DNA of 43,279 bases from Lachnospiraceae bacterium (GTDB taxonomy: Bacteria; Bacillota; Clostridia; Lachnospirales; Lachnospiraceae): positions 1-43,279 of the forward strand of contig JAISUG010000028.1 in the NCBI GenBank assembly GCA_031272185.1, in the 5' to 3' direction. A program made the position numbers and the translations under genes. Numbering within the stretch: position 1 is the first letter of the stretch; each line of letters opens with the position of its first letter. Below the pieces are notes generated by a model. The model saw only the letters and a list, made by a program, of their open reading frames with translations, was not told the DNA's origin and did no database searches. Positions 31,599 through 40,198 of the stretch are shown here, piece after piece.

Positions 31599-32068
31599 CT
31601 TTCGATGGATTTACATACATCCACCCACCCCGCACTGTTCCCATATTCTTCCAGCTGCGGCAGCGTCAGCTCGATGGCGCTGTTTCCGGACCCCGCTGCG
31701 GGGTACACCGTCTCAAACCGCCGCAACGACTCGTCCATATAGACCTTCACACCATCCGCCACACCGAACGGGCACACGCCGCCCATGGCATGGCCCACCA
31801 GGGTCTCCAGATCCTCCGGGGGGATCATCTTCGCTTTGGTATGGAACTGCGCCTTGAACTTCTGGTTGTCTATCTTCACGTCACCTGCGGCCACCACCAG
31901 CACCGGGGCGCCGTCCACGAGAAATGACATGGACTTGGCGATGCGCGCGCCCTCGCACCCGATGGCCTCCGCCGCCAGCGCCACCGTGGCGCTGCTTACG
32001 TCAAACTCCAGCACATCCACGTCCGCACCGAACCTCGCAAGGTGTTTCTTCGCTCGCTCTACCGACAT
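31577..32068 (-). CDS. YbaK/EbsC-type aminoacyl-tRNA deacylase
   Basis: 163 residues from the ATG at 32068 (MSVERAKKHLARFG), with ggagag upstream; codons beyond come from the heptamer repeat. The fold matches the YbaK/ProX editing domain: ATVALAAEAIGCEGARIAKSMSFLVDGAPVLVVAAGD with the conserved Lys, KMIPPEDLETLVGHAMGGVCPFGV and VYMDESLRRFETVYPAAGSGNSAIELT. The GxxxGGVxPFG loop and the late GSGN loop are the family signatures. Members hydrolyse mischarged tRNA such as Cys- or Ala-tRNA(Pro); which subtype this is cannot be told. It sits between lysS and nrdR. Confidence 0.9.
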   Translation of the reverse strand: MSVERAKKHLARFGADVDVLEFDVSSATVALAAEAIGCEGARIAKSMSFLVDGAPVLVVAAGDVKIDNQKFKAQFHTKAKMIPPEDLETLVGHAMGGVCPFGVADGVKVYMDESLRRFETVYPAAGSGNSAIELTLPQLEEYGNSAGWVDVCKSIESGAGGTA

Positions 32069-32094
32069 ATATTCTCTCCGAAATTCTCCCTCCG

Positions 32095-32295
32095 CACTAT
32101 GCACTCTGCACCATGCACTATGCACTCTGCACTTCGCACTATGCACTCCGCACTACGCACTCCGCACTATGCACCATGCACTATGCACTACGCACTCCGC
32201 ACTATGCACTATGCCCCACACACTGCGCCCTATGCCCTATGCACCCCGCATTCCGCATTCCTCACTATGCACCATGCACTCCGCACTCCGCCCTA
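32095..32295. repeat. 7-bp tandem array, about 28 units, between lysS and ybaK
   Basis: Heptamers cactatg, cactctg, caccatg, cactccg and cactacg follow each other with only single-base changes through most of the 231-bp gap. Because 7 is not a multiple of 3, the apparent His/Tyr/Ala-rich frames are spurious. The array lies inside the presumed greA-lysS-ybaK transcript. Confidence 0.9.
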
Positions 32296-32299
32296 CCCT

Positions 32300-33802
32300 C
32301 TACCCCAGCGTCTTCATTGTGGGGAACAGCAGCACATCCCGTATGGCATAGCTGTCCGTCAGGAGCATCACGTAGCGGTCGATGCCTATGCCGATGCCGC
32401 CGGTGGGGGGCATGCCCACCATCAGCGCATTGATGAAATCCTCGTCCATGGAGTTGGCTTCCTCGTCCCCCGCGGCTTTCAGCGCCTCCTGCGCCTCGAA
32501 GCGGACCCGCTGGTCGATGGGGTCATTGAGCTCCGAGTAGGCATTGGCCATCTCCCGGCAGGTGATGAACAGTTCGAACCGCTCGGTGAGTTCCGGGTTG
32601 TCCGGCTTGCGCTTGGTCAGGGGCGAGATCTCCACCGGGTGGTCCAGTATGAATGTGGGCTGCACCAGGTGGCTCTCCACCAGTTCCTCGAACAGCAGGC
32701 TCAGGATGTCGCCCTTTTTGTGCCGCGCCTCGAACTCCACATGGTGCTCTTTGGCCAATGCCTTCGCCTCTTCGTCGGTCTTCACCACCGAAAAATCGAT
32801 GCCGCCGAATTCCTTCAGCGCATCTATCATGGTCATCCTCTTGAACGGGCTCTCCAGGTCGATTTCCACGCCGTCATAGGTGATCCGCGCCGTCCCCAGC
32901 ACCTTTTTTGCCACGTCCCGGAACATGTTTTCCACCAGGTCCATCATGCCGTAGTAGTCGGTGTATGCCTGGTAGAGCTCCATCAGCGTGAACTCCGGGT
33001 TGTGGCGCGTGTCCACGCCCTCGTTGCGGAACACCCGCCCGATCTCGTATACCCGTTCCAGCCCCCCCACGATGAGGCGCTTCAAGTACAGCTCCAGGGA
33101 AATGCGCAGCTTCACGTCCTCGTCCAACGCATTGTAGTGGGTGTCAAATGGCCTTGCGTTGGCCCCCCCGGCATTGGACACCAGCATGGGGGTCTCCACC
33201 TCGATGAACCCCTGCCGGTCCAGGTGGTCGCGGATTTCCTTTATGATGCGGGAACGCTTGATGAATGTCTCCCTGGTCTGGGGGCTCATGATGAGGTCCA
33301 CGTAACGCTGGCGGTAGCGCAGGTCCGTATTGGTCAGCCCATGGTACTTTTCAGGCAATATCTGCAGGCTTTTCACGAGCAATGTCACCCGCTCCGCATG
33401 GATGGAGATCTCCCCGGTCTTGGTGGTGAAGACCTTCCCCGCGATGCCCACGATATCGCCGATATCCATCTTCTTGAAGTCCCCATAGGGTTCTTCCCCG
33501 ATGGAATCCCTGGCCACGTAGCACTGGATGCTCCCTTTGAGGTCCTGGACATTGCAAAATGAGGCCTTGCCCATGATACGTTTGGACATCAGGCGCCCGG
33601 CCACGGACACATCCTTGCCCTCGAAATGCGCATAGTCTTCCTTTATATCCGAGCTGTGCGCGGTCACGTCGTACTTCGTGATGAGAAATGGGTCCGCCCC
33701 CCGCTCCCGCAGCTCGTTGAGTTTTTCTAATCGCACCTTGAGCAGGTGGTTAAGCTCCTCGCCGGTCACCGGCGCCTGCCCGTTGTTTTCATTTTCCATC
33801 AT
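32300..33802 (-). CDS. lysS: Lysyl-tRNA synthetase (class II)
   Basis: 500 residues, normal length. N-terminal OB anticodon-binding domain ([23 protein letters not shown]), then class II motifs: motif 1 ([21 protein letters not shown]), motif 2 ([29 protein letters not shown]) and motif 3 ([14 protein letters not shown]). It charges tRNA(Lys) in the cytoplasm. Start: tandem ATGs at 33802 and 33799 follow a run of seven G, so either could be used. It is separated from greA by 280 bp filled by a 69-bp repeat array, with no separate promoter visible. greA-lysS adjacency is common in Bacillota. No low-complexity insertion. Confidence 0.97.
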   Translation of the reverse strand: MMENENNGQAPVTGEELNHLLKVRLEKLNELRERGADPFLITKYDVTAHSSDIKEDYAHFEGKDVSVAGRLMSKRIMGKASFCNVQDLKGSIQCYVARDSIGEEPYGDFKKMDIGDIVGIAGKVFTTKTGEISIHAERVTLLVKSLQILPEKYHGLTNTDLRYRQRYVDLIMSPQTRETFIKRSRIIKEIRDHLDRQGFIEVETPMLVSNAGGANARPFDTHYNALDEDVKLRISLELYLKRLIVGGLERVYEIGRVFRNEGVDTRHNPEFTLMELYQAYTDYYGMMDLVENMFRDVAKKVLGTARITYDGVEIDLESPFKRMTMIDALKEFGGIDFSVVKTDEEAKALAKEHHVEFEARHKKGDILSLLFEELVESHLVQPTFILDHPVEISPLTKRKPDNPELTERFELFITCREMANAYSELNDPIDQRVRFEAQEALKAAGDEEANSMDEDFINALMVGMPPTGGIGIGIDRYVMLLTDSYAIRDVLLFPTMKTLG

Positions 33803-33872
33803 CCCCCCCGATCAGTCACTACGAAGCACTGTGCCCCATGGCGGCCCGCACTTTCCATGATTTTCCATCACA

Positions 33873-34079
33873 GGTGTGCGCCTGGCACCGCCCCAGCGCG
33901 CGATAGGCGCCGTTCCCGTGCAGCACACCACAGCGCAGCCCGGTGTGCGCCTGGCGCCAACCCAGCGCGCGATAGGCGCCGTTCCCGTACAGCACACCAC
34001 CTTACAGCCCGGTGTGCGTCTAGTACCGTACCAGCGCGCGATAGGCGCCTTTCCCGTACAGCACACCACAGCGCAGCCG
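33873..34079. repeat. 69-bp tandem repeat, 3 copies, between greA and lysS
   Basis: ggtgtgcg opens units at 33873, 33942 and 34011, exactly 69 bp apart. Each unit carries inverted arms ggtgtgc and gcacacc about 45 nt apart, with a gcgcgcgataggcgcc core. As RNA, each could form a long stem-loop. The third unit ends almost at the greA stop codon. Confidence 0.88.
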
Positions 34080-34082
34080 TAT

Positions 34083-34565
34083 CTACGAAACCCGCCCGAT
34101 TTCCAGCACTTTATATTTTGACAGGCCCATGGGCGTCTCCACCTCCGCGGTCTCGCCCACCGCCAGCCCCAAAAGCGCCATGCCCACAGGGGATTCATTG
34201 GATATCTTGTTGTTGAGGCTGTCCGCTTCCACGGAACCAACGATCCGCAGTTCCATCTCTTCGTTGAAGCCCACTTCGAAGACCCTGACCTTGCACCCAA
34301 CGCTGACCCGGTCGGTGTCCACTTCCTCTTCCACCACTATGTCCGCATTGTCCAGCACTTCCTTGATCGCCTCGAGGCGGGCGACGATATCCCTCTGCTC
34401 GTCCATGGCGGAATCGTATTCGGCGTTCTCGGACAGGTCCCCCTGCTCCCTGGCGGCCCTGATCTTCTCCGGGATCTCGCGGTTGAGCCTTTCTGTCAGG
34501 ACTTCCCGCTCCGCTTCGAGGTTTTTCCGCCCTTCCACTGTCAGCGGCGACTTTTTCTCAGCCAT
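34083..34565 (-). CDS. greA: Transcription elongation factor GreA
   Basis: 160 residues from the ATG at 34565 (MAEKKSPLTVEGRKNLEAE) with ggag upstream; the frame open to 34673 overlaps the promoter. The N-terminal antiparallel coiled coil has the acidic tip REQGDLSENAEYDSAMDEQ, which reaches the RNA polymerase active site. The C-terminal FKBP-like domain contains SNESPVGMALLGLAVGETAEVETPMG. It stimulates cleavage of backtracked transcripts. Driven by a perfect consensus promoter and probably co-transcribed with lysS. Confidence 0.97.
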   Translation of the reverse strand: MAEKKSPLTVEGRKNLEAEREVLTERLNREIPEKIRAAREQGDLSENAEYDSAMDEQRDIVARLEAIKEVLDNADIVVEEEVDTDRVSVGCKVRVFEVGFNEEMELRIVGSVEADSLNNKISNESPVGMALLGLAVGETAEVETPMGLSKYKVLEIGRVS

Positions 34566-34652
34566 ACTCCAACCCTTTCCAAATAAATAAATTTCCGCAG
34601 GGGCATGGGCAACGCAAACCCGCGCACACCCCCCTGGGAGTACATTTGAAGT

Positions 34653-34681
34653 ATTATAGCCCAAAGTCGCCATGTTGTCAA
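34653..34681 (-). promoter_or_regulatory. Consensus promoter for greA-lysS
   Basis: Minus strand: -35 TTGACA (34676-34681), 17-bp spacer, -10 TATAAT (34653-34658), both hexamers perfect. The leader is about 80 nt. Confidence 0.92.
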
Positions 34682-34746
34682 TAAAGTGATTTGGAGGTGC
34701 AGAATTTGATTTGGGAATTTACGCCCAGAAGAAAACCCATTGCAGG

Positions 34747-35691
34747 TCACTCCGCCACAGGAGCGGGCCCGTACCCCAGCCATGACAGGTGTTTTCGCAG
34801 CCCGGCTTCCAGGGGTGTGTCCGGCATGCGCACCCCCGCCGCCTTCAGTTCGCCCAGGTCGTAGATGCGGTGGTTCAGATGCCCCGCATATTCCGGGTGG
34901 GCGTCTGCATACCCCGTAAGGGGCACTTCTTCCACGGTGACGGGAACGCCCAGGATCTTACCCATCAGTTCGTAGTAGATGCGGTTTTCCACAGCTTCCG
35001 GCCCCCCGATGCCGAAGATCCGGTTGAATGCCTTTTCTTTGTGGACGCAATCCAGCATCGCCAAAGCCAGGTCATCCACGAACACCGGGTGGATCAGGTA
35101 GACCCCCGCCGCCACCAGCCGCAGCGCATCCCTGCGCAAGATCCTATCCGGCAGATCCTTTTGCCGGGAATGTTCCGGGTAGCAACCGGCCAAGAACCCC
35201 GGCCCGTAGATATGACCGGGGCGGAAAATCGTCACGGCCATGTTGCCCGCATCCGCAAAATACCCTTCGAACACCGCTTCCATCCGGCGTTTGTTCGCTG
35301 CATAGCCCAGTGTTTCCGGCGACCCCGCCTCCTCCACGAAAAATGCGGGCGACTCACACTGGGGCGTGAATTTCCTGTCCGGGTCATACACCGAATCCGT
35401 GGAAACCACCACCAGGCGGTCCGTCACCTCGGGGAGTACCCGCAGATCCTGCCGGGCATGGTCTTCATTCATGCAAATGCAGTCAAACACCGCATCGAAG
35501 CGGCCGGCGCCGCACACCGCATCCGCAAACGCCGCCTCGTCGCCCCGGTCCGCAACCAGGGGATGGATGCCATCCCCGGGCGGCTTGGAGCCCCTGGTGA
35601 GGGCCCATACGTCGTACTCGTCCCTTGCAAGCGCCGCCAGACGCCCGCTCAATCCCCCCGTGCCGCCCAGAATCAAAGCTTTCTTTTTCAT
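34747..35691 (-). CDS. NAD(P)-dependent epimerase/dehydratase-like protein
   Basis: 314 residues from the ATG at 35691 (MKKKALILGGTGGLSGRLAALA) with gagagg upstream. An extended-SDR-type Rossmann fold is seen: GGTGGLSG nucleotide loop (9-16), VVVSTDSVYD strand, a catalytic-like YAANKRRME (Tyr-x-x-x-Lys) near 130-138, FRPGHIYGPGF and HPVFVDDLALAMLDC. These match NAD-dependent epimerase/dehydratase or nucleoside-sugar/isoflavone-reductase-like proteins; the substrate is unknown. It follows the esterase gene by 92 bp on the same strand and ends the sugar locus, so a role with sugars from that locus is possible but only inferred. Confidence 0.85.
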   Translation of the reverse strand: MKKKALILGGTGGLSGRLAALARDEYDVWALTRGSKPPGDGIHPLVADRGDEAAFADAVCGAGRFDAVFDCICMNEDHARQDLRVLPEVTDRLVVVSTDSVYDPDRKFTPQCESPAFFVEEAGSPETLGYAANKRRMEAVFEGYFADAGNMAVTIFRPGHIYGPGFLAGCYPEHSRQKDLPDRILRRDALRLVAAGVYLIHPVFVDDLALAMLDCVHKEKAFNRIFGIGGPEAVENRIYYELMGKILGVPVTVEEVPLTGYADAHPEYAGHLNHRIYDLGELKAAGVRMPDTPLEAGLRKHLSWLGYGPAPVAE

Positions 35692-35701
35692 AGGTTTCCT
35701 C

Positions 35702-35730
35702 TCACCGGTTTCCTCTCAGCGTAGCTGCCG
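35702..35730 (-). repeat. Downstream copy of the esterase 3' end
   Basis: 29 identical bases at 35702-35730 and 35784-35812 (offset 82 bp). The second copy contains the stop codon and last nine codons of the esterase gene. The first lies in the gap before the epimerase gene and adjoins its ribosome-binding site. Confidence 0.85.
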
Positions 35731-35783
35731 GCGGGCGCAAAGCGCAAGCGGCGCACCCGCACACACTTCACCATGTCCGCTTA

Positions 35784-38084
35784 TCACCGGTTTCCTCTCA
35801 GCGTAGCTGCCGCCTGCGCCAAGAGTTCCCCGATGGGTTTTTTGCAGGTGGGGTGCAGGTCATTTGCCTCCCCGGATTCAAATGCCGCCACCATGGCGGT
35901 GTGGGGGATGGGTTTCACCAGGCAAACTCTATCCGGCTTGGCCACAGATGTGTCCGCTCCCACCGCCGATAGATCCGCCGCAGCCTGGTTCGCATCCACG
36001 GTCACATCCTCCTCCATGTCCAGGTTCGAGACGACTCTGCCAGTGGCAAAATGCAGGTTCGACAGCCGGGCCTGCATGGCGCGAAACCCAGGCCAGTTCG
36101 CCGCATCCTCCAGCCTATAGTCCGGCAGCTGGACATAAATAACGGGAAGGTCGGGATTGCCCCACCGCTCCCTGCCTTCTGCGCAATAGGCCGCAAAAAG
36201 GGCCGGGTAGGAAGACGCCTCGTCGGCGTTCATTTCCCCCTGGTACCACAGGATCCCCGCTATGGGGAAGCCATGAAGCGGGGCCACCATCCCCTGGTAC
36301 ATGCCATAAGGCTTGCGCTCGAAAAAGGTCGGCGGCGGCAGCGGCGCACAGGTGGCGCCGCGCCTGTAGTGCCAGCCCGCAGATATGTCGATCACCCCAT
36401 CTGCGGCGCCATTCCCCGTGTCGCCATCCCTCGTGGCACCATTCCCTGCGACACCATTCCCCTTAGCCTCTTTCCTCGTGTCGCCTTTCCCTGTCGTGTC
36501 GTTTCCGGTCACAGCCGAGTTGGTGCATGCAGCGGGAGCGGCATAGGCATCTTCGGCGAAATCCATCCCGGCCGATGGTTCCGGCATCTGCCCGTCCAGG
36601 ATCAAACGCCATGCTTTCCCCGGGGTGAAACCGCCCCTGCCGCGGATCGCCTCCACACGGACGGCGATGAGGTGTTTCCCCGCCGACAGCCCGGGCAGCA
36701 CATACATGCGGGGCGGGTACCGGTAGGTGGTTTCCCCTACCTTCTCCCCATTTACGAAAGTTTGATCCGCGTCGATGATGGTGCCCAGTTCCAGGCGCAA
36801 AGGGCGGCCCGCCATCCCCGGCGGGATGTCCACCCACCTGCGAAACCAGATGGCCCCGGGGGGTTCCAGATCCGCAGCGCCCTCCCAGGGGGCGCACAGG
36901 GAGATGGGTTTCCACGAAGCATCTTCTGTGAAATCGGGACTTGCCCAGCCCTCCCGAAACCCCAGATCCGCAGCGTCCGGCGCACCTGTACCTACGCTTC
37001 TTTTCAGCCCTGGATCTGCGTCGTTTAGCGCGGCGTGCCAATGGGCATCCCTTGCCAGGTCAGCTTCTTGGATCCGCCGCACATATTCGTCGTCCCTGCA
37101 CAGGGCGGCATCCGAGAGCGCATCCGCCAGCGTCCGTCCGTCGTAAGCACGCAATGCAGCTCCATTCTCCAGCTTCTCCAGTGCCTCTTTGCTGACCCAG
37201 GACTCGATGGGTGTCCCCCCCACCGCAGTGAGGATCAGGCCCACCGGCACACCGGTGCGTTCCAGGTATGCCCGGGCAAAGAAAAACCCCACTGCAGAAA
37301 ACTGCGGGGTGTCATGGGGGGCGGCGACGATCCATTCCCCGCCGGAAAGCTCCTTGCGGGGCGCATGGAAATCCCAGCCATATGGGACGCAAAACTGCCG
37401 GATCAGGCCGCTTGCGCCATTTCGGTACTCCTCGGGGTAGCGGTATTTGACCCGCTCCATGGGCAGCTGCATGTTGGACTGCCCGCCCAGCAGCCACACG
37501 TCGCCTATATAAATGTCAGTCCGGGTGAGCCTGACACCCCCGTCATCGATTGTGTGACCTAGGGGCTGTGATTTTCCCGCAAGGCACGCACCAGGCGGGT
37601 CAGCGGATGTCCGGCGGCTGTCATCGGATCCGCACACGCAAACCAATGTATACGGCCCCCCTGCGGGCAGCGGCGGCAACTCCATTTGCCAGACGCCATC
37701 GCCGCCGATGAGGCAAGTGGCCTCAGCAACGATGCCGGGTGATTTGGGACCTGGTTCCGGGTGGGCGAAAGCGCATCTATCAGGAGCCGTAGTCGGGCAA
37801 CCGGAAGCGGCGTCGGCGCATCCGTCGGAACCCGCGGACTGGCTACCGAAAACGGCATCGGCGCATCCGCAGAAACCCGCTGCCGGGCAACCGGAAGCGG
37901 CATCGGCGCATCCGTCGGAACCCGCGGCCGGGCTGTGCGATGCGGCTTCGGGGCTTGGTGTCGCTCCGGTCAGTTTCGCAAACACCGCATCTCCCGGCGT
38001 ACCCCCGCCCCGCAGGCGGATGGCCTCACCCCGCTGCAGCACGGCATGGTCGCCGAAATAAGGGGACAACGTGAATGTGTTCAT
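35784..38084 (-). CDS. SGNH-type sialate O-acetylesterase-family protein
   Basis: 766 residues from the ATG at 38084 (MNTFTLSPYFGDHAVLQRGE), with gaggcgg upstream. Family pattern: DHAVLQRG start, nucleophile motif WLLGGQSNMQLPM (Ser203), GVPVGLILTAVGGTPIESW, a jelly-roll-like inserted domain (FRRWVDIPPG, DADQTFVNGEKVGETTYRYPPRMY), GILWYQGEMNA, IYVQLPDY and the late NDLHPT with Asp and His of the triad. Relatives remove acetyl groups from sialate or from xylan. The GH67/aldouronate context favours acetylated xylo-oligosaccharides. Odd: a Cys-rich repetitive insertion at about 41-118 (GSDGCADAASGCPAAG-type) and a Gly/Asn/Asp-rich one near 525-575. There is no signal peptide, so it is probably intracellular. 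Confidence 0.85.
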   Translation of the reverse strand: MNTFTLSPYFGDHAVLQRGEAIRLRGGGTPGDAVFAKLTGATPSPEAASHSPAAGSDGCADAASGCPAAGFCGCADAVFGSQSAGSDGCADAASGCPTTAPDRCAFAHPEPGPKSPGIVAEATCLIGGDGVWQMELPPLPAGGPYTLVCVCGSDDSRRTSADPPGACLAGKSQPLGHTIDDGGVRLTRTDIYIGDVWLLGGQSNMQLPMERVKYRYPEEYRNGASGLIRQFCVPYGWDFHAPRKELSGGEWIVAAPHDTPQFSAVGFFFARAYLERTGVPVGLILTAVGGTPIESWVSKEALEKLENGAALRAYDGRTLADALSDAALCRDDEYVRRIQEADLARDAHWHAALNDADPGLKRSVGTGAPDAADLGFREGWASPDFTEDASWKPISLCAPWEGAADLEPPGAIWFRRWVDIPPGMAGRPLRLELGTIIDADQTFVNGEKVGETTYRYPPRMYVLPGLSAGKHLIAVRVEAIRGRGGFTPGKAWRLILDGQMPEPSAGMDFAEDAYAAPAACTNSAVTGNDTTGKGDTRKEAKGNGVAGNGATRDGDTGNGAADGVIDISAGWHYRRGATCAPLPPPTFFERKPYGMYQGMVAPLHGFPIAGILWYQGEMNADEASSYPALFAAYCAEGRERWGNPDLPVIYVQLPDYRLEDAANWPGFRAMQARLSNLHFATGRVVSNLDMEEDVTVDANQAAADLSAVGADTSVAKPDRVCLVKPIPHTAMVAAFESGEANDLHPTCKKPIGELLAQAAATLRGNR

Positions 38085-38165
38085 ATGCCGCCTCGATCCA
38101 TTGCCAAACTTCGGATTTTGTTTGACGGTTGCCACCCATGGCTCCTTTGCACGGAACCCATCCCA

Positions 38166-39050
38166 TCACCCTTTCACCCCGGAGGATGTGACGCCCTCCA
38201 CGAAGTACTTCTGCGCCGCGAAGAACAGGATCAGCGCAGGCAGCAGGGCCAGGAAAGACATGGCCAGGATCTGGTTCCATTCCACGATGCCGCTGCTCTG
38301 GTCGATGGACATCTTCAGCGCCAGGGCCACGGGGTATTTCGCCAGGCTGGTCACATAGATGAGTGGCCCCAGGAAATCATTGAAACTCCACACGAACTGG
38401 AAAATCGTGCAGCTGATGAGCGCGGGTTTCAGCGCAGGCAGCAGGACGCGCCAGAGCACCCCGAAGGAATTGCAGCCGTCGATGATGGCCGCCTCGTCCA
38501 GATATGTGGGCACGGAGCGCAGGAACTGTATCAGCATGAACACGAAAAATGGCTCATTGGCAAACACCGTGGGCGCGATGAGGGGCACATATGTGTCCAG
38601 CAGGCCGAACTGCTTCCACAGGATGTAGAGGGGGATGCGGGTCACCACCGCCGGCAGGAACATGGTGGCCATGAGCAGGGAAAACAGGAGCTTCTTGCAC
38701 GGGAACTCAAACCGGGCGAACCCATAGGCCACCAGCGTGCTGGACACCAGGCAGAAGATGATCTTCGGCACGACGAAGCTGAATGTGTTCATGAAAAATG
38801 TGGCGAAGGTGAACTTCGTCCGGGTATTCCACCCATTGATGTAGGGCGTGAAATCGATCCGTTTGGGGATGAAGCTCACGGAGGTGAAAATCTCGTTGTT
38901 GGTCTTGAATGTCGCGCCCACCAGCCACAGGATGGGGTAGATCATGACCACGGCGACCAGAGTCAGCACCACATAGCGGAGGATGGCGCTGATGGCGTCT
39001 TTCCGGCGTTTGCGCAGTTCCACGGCGCTGGGTACATAGGCTGCTTTCAT
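38166..39050 (-). CDS. Carbohydrate ABC transporter permease (MalG/LplC-like)
   Basis: 294 residues from the ATG at 39050 (MKAAYVPSAVELRKRRKD) with ggagg 5 nt upstream. Six transmembrane helices; the ABC-contacting EAA loop is LDEAAIIDGCNSFGVLWRVLLPALKPAL near 185-212. The N-terminal helix is followed by a large external loop (NNEIFTSVSFIPKRIDFTPYINGW), as in the MalG class. It works with the upstream permease and binding protein to import an oligosaccharide; the ATPase is not in this window and is probably a shared MsmK-type protein. Terminal gene of the transporter set, 81 bp before the esterase. Confidence 0.95.
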   Translation of the reverse strand: MKAAYVPSAVELRKRRKDAISAILRYVVLTLVAVVMIYPILWLVGATFKTNNEIFTSVSFIPKRIDFTPYINGWNTRTKFTFATFFMNTFSFVVPKIIFCLVSSTLVAYGFARFEFPCKKLLFSLLMATMFLPAVVTRIPLYILWKQFGLLDTYVPLIAPTVFANEPFFVFMLIQFLRSVPTYLDEAAIIDGCNSFGVLWRVLLPALKPALISCTIFQFVWSFNDFLGPLIYVTSLAKYPVALALKMSIDQSSGIVEWNQILAMSFLALLPALILFFAAQKYFVEGVTSSGVKG

Positions 39051-39056
39051 ATCAAC

Positions 39057-39165
39057 CTCCATTCCGCCGCTGACGCCGCGGCACAAATAGTGATGAAAAC
39101 GCTGACATTTTCACACGAACCTCCATTCCGCCGCTGACGCCGGCGGCACAAATCGTGATGAAAGA
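39057..39165 (-). repeat. 64-bp duplication including the permease ribosome-binding site
   Basis: cctccattccgccgctgacg occurs at 39057 and 39120, with similar following sequence (ggcacaaat.gtgatgaaa). The gene-proximal copy supplies ggaggtt, the RBS for the gene at 38166-39050. The distal copy carries a second ggaggtt with no gene start of its own. Confidence 0.8.
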
Positions 39166-39193
39166 AGTGGCGTGGTCCTTTCGCACGAATCCC

Positions 39194-40066
39194 TCACTTC
39201 TTCGAATCGGAGTAAAACACCCAGCGGTCCTGTGTGGCGAACAGCACCAAAGTCACCGCGACGATGATGACGAACAGCACCCAGCTGGCGGCGCTGGCAT
39301 ACCCCATGTTGAAGAATTTGAACGCATTGTCATAGATGAACATGCTGGTCAGGTAGGTGGACTGGAGCGGCCCTTTGCCGGTGACCAGGTAGGGGCCGTT
39401 GAACTCCTGGAACGCGTTCACCAGCTGCATGACCAGGTTGAAAAATATCGTGGGCGTGATCAGCGGGATGGTGATGGTGAAAAATGTGCGCACTTTGGTG
39501 GAACCGTCCACGCTGGCCGCTTCGTAGAGCTCCCCGGGGACATCCTTGAGCGCGGCCAGGAAGATGAGCATGGCGGAACCGAACTGCCACACCTTCAGCG
39601 CCACGATCACTGCCATCGCCCCGCCGGGGGTGGAAAACCAGGACACCGGCCCCAGGCCGAAGATGCCTATGAAACGGTTGATGAACCCGTCCTGCTGGAA
39701 CAGAAAACGCCACAGCACGGCCACCGCCACGTTCCCCCCCAGGAGGGAGGGCACGTAGTAGGCGGTGCGGTAGAAGCTGATGGCCTTGAGCTTGAAATTC
39801 AGGATGAATGCGATAAACAGCGCGAATGCCAGCTGCAGGGGCACCGTGAAAACGGTGTACTTCAGCGTGTTGGCCAGCGTGCCCAGGAAATCCGTGTCCT
39901 TGAACAGCTTGACATAGTTTGCGAAGCCGATGAAGCTGGGGGCCCGCACCAGGTTATAGTCCGTGAAGCTGATGAACAGCGCATTCACGAATGGGTAGAT
40001 GGTGAGCAATACCATGCCGATCAGCCAGGGCGCGATGTACAGCAAGCCGATTTTCCCGTTTTTCAT
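39194..40066 (-). CDS. Carbohydrate ABC transporter permease (MalF/LplB-like)
   Basis: 290 residues from the ATG at 40066 (MKNGKIGLLYIAPWLIGMV) after gaaagga. Six helices, beginning LYIAPWLIGMVLLTIYPFVNALFISFTDYN; the EAA loop is LYEAASVDGSTKVRTFFTITIPLITPTIFF near 190-218. It forms the membrane channel together with the downstream MalG-type permease. It lies 132 bp downstream of the binding-protein gene. No insertions. Confidence 0.95.
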   Translation of the reverse strand: MKNGKIGLLYIAPWLIGMVLLTIYPFVNALFISFTDYNLVRAPSFIGFANYVKLFKDTDFLGTLANTLKYTVFTVPLQLAFALFIAFILNFKLKAISFYRTAYYVPSLLGGNVAVAVLWRFLFQQDGFINRFIGIFGLGPVSWFSTPGGAMAVIVALKVWQFGSAMLIFLAALKDVPGELYEAASVDGSTKVRTFFTITIPLITPTIFFNLVMQLVNAFQEFNGPYLVTGKGPLQSTYLTSMFIYDNAFKFFNMGYASAASWVLFVIIVAVTLVLFATQDRWVFYSDSKK

Positions 40067-40198
40067 GGCAGTGTCCTTTCGGGGTTGCTTTGTTATTGCA
40101 CAGTGCGAAAACACCTTGGTTGGCCTGCGCCGGCCGGCAGGGACGCTGTATGGCGCCCCTGGCCGGTTGCGCTTGCACGGGAAGCGATTGTCCGATGT

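Noticed and set aside
32042-33562. 506-codon plus-strand open frame
   Set aside because: Antisense to lysS; its beginning is made of the heptamer repeat.
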